Source: Planctomyces sp.
GTDB lineage: Bacteria; Planctomycetota; Planctomycetia; Planctomycetales; Planctomycetaceae
Reading direction: 5' to 3'
Length of the DNA: 43,223 nucleotides
NCBI GenBank assembly: GCA_005778115.1
Contig: SXKJ01000420.1
Span: forward strand, 1-43,223
In this document: one piece after another, positions 42,963 through 43,223 of the stretch
How positions within the stretch are numbered: position 1 is the first letter of the stretch
Layout of the letters: each line of letters opens with the position of its first letter
Notes under the pieces: generated by a model
What the model was told of the DNA's origin: nothing
The model's input: only the letters and a program-made list of their open reading frames with translations
Databases searched by the model: none
Program-made: the position numbers and the translations under genes

Positions 42963-43223
42963 TTGGACGCGGTGCAAATTCGTCGAGCCACGCGGCGGCA
43001 GCGTAGTGGAATTCGCCCGGTGGGACGTGGGCTTCCGTGGGATTACGGGCGATGTATTGGCGGAACCAAGACAGCTCTTCAACGTCGCGCACGATGCGGT
43101 CATAGGATTCCTGCTGCCAGAACCGATCTCGCTCGTATTGCGGGCAGTCCATCGTGATCGCATCGAGGTGTTCGATCAGCCAGACGCCAATGCGGCGTGA
43201 AGTCCACTTCTTGATGGAACCCA
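42958..43223 (-). CDS. REP-associated tyrosine transposase (RAYT), C-terminal part
   Basis: A Y1-type (IS200-related) transposase reading in from the right edge: SIKKWTSRRIGVWLIEH, then RDRFWQQESYDRIVRDVEEL and FRQYIARNPTEAHV. The FWQ-ESYDRIVRD-EL---RQYI-NP pattern is the C-terminal hallmark of RAYT proteins and includes the Tyr that attacks DNA. The His-containing N-terminal half is outside the window. The stop codon TAG at 42960-42958 lies in a palindrome. RAYTs are domesticated transposases believed to move REP palindromes in trans, so this gene may explain part of the repeat load here; whether it acts on families I to III is unknown. Confidence 0.8.
   Translation of the reverse strand, partial: GSIKKWTSRRIGVWLIEHLDAITMDCPQYERDRFWQQESYDRIVRDVEELSWFRQYIARNPTEAHVPPGEFHYAAAAWLDEFAPRPT

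Overview
The window looks like a chromosomal segment of a planctomycete (Planctomycetota). Its GC is fairly high, and the clade-typical families are dense: two DUF1559 prepilin-like proteins, a 1046-residue PVC-type heme-binding CxxCH dehydrogenase, a CRTAC1-type VCBS/ASPIC-UnbV protein, a Tat-signal Gfo/Idh/MocA oxidoreductase, a DUF1501 C-terminal remnant, and metal ABC permeases carrying a DtxR-like tail. This taxonomic call is inference from gene content; no rRNA or tRNA gene was seen.

Layout. 1-1341 is decayed sequence with a DUF1501 remnant and a hairpin element. 1342-2697 holds a hypothetical protein and a membrane-anchored C39-like peptidase. 2989-6519 is a likely phosphate-stress lipid-remodelling cluster: PlcP/LpxH-like phosphoesterase, btaA, btaB and a small membrane protein. 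The last three carry an in-frame stop, a frameshift and an in-frame stop respectively. 6689-9408 holds a broken response-regulator receiver, trmL and a nicotinamide phosphoribosyltransferase interrupted by one TGA. 9581-12721 is the PVC-type cytochrome/dehydrogenase. 12743-18893 holds two convergent STAND-type defence-like genes, DUF4062-NACHT-FGE (+) and SIR2-NACHT-FGE (-), joined tail to tail at a short palindrome that cuts both FGE domains at the same motif. 19026-22130 (-) holds an oxidoreductase, a ParE/RelE-type toxin-antitoxin pair and a C45 acyltransferase-like protein. 22407-26368 (+) is an MMPL transporter coupled to a thioredoxin/heme/PDZ protein whose redox motif contains an in-frame TGA, a selenocysteine candidate. 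26415-31114 (-) is a four-gene Mn/Zn-type ABC transporter behind a promoter with an AT-rich palindromic operator. 31373-41492 holds DUF1559 paralogues, a secreted protein, an M28 peptidase, a CRTAC1-like protein and two paralogous secreted propeller-like proteins. 41799-43223 holds an HNH endonuclease with a frameshift, a gene fragment, a palindrome and the C-terminal part of a REP-associated tyrosine transposase (RAYT) running off the edge.

Two themes cross the region. First, about fifteen long inverted-repeat elements in several sequence families sit in gaps, at gene ends where they supply stop codons, and twice inside the open frame of the PVC-type gene. A RAYT gene at the right edge touches one of them. 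Second, eight loci are interrupted by a single stop or frameshift while much longer genes are intact. That pattern could be true decay, recoding in one case (the thioredoxin), or residual sequence error, and it should be resolved before function is assigned.
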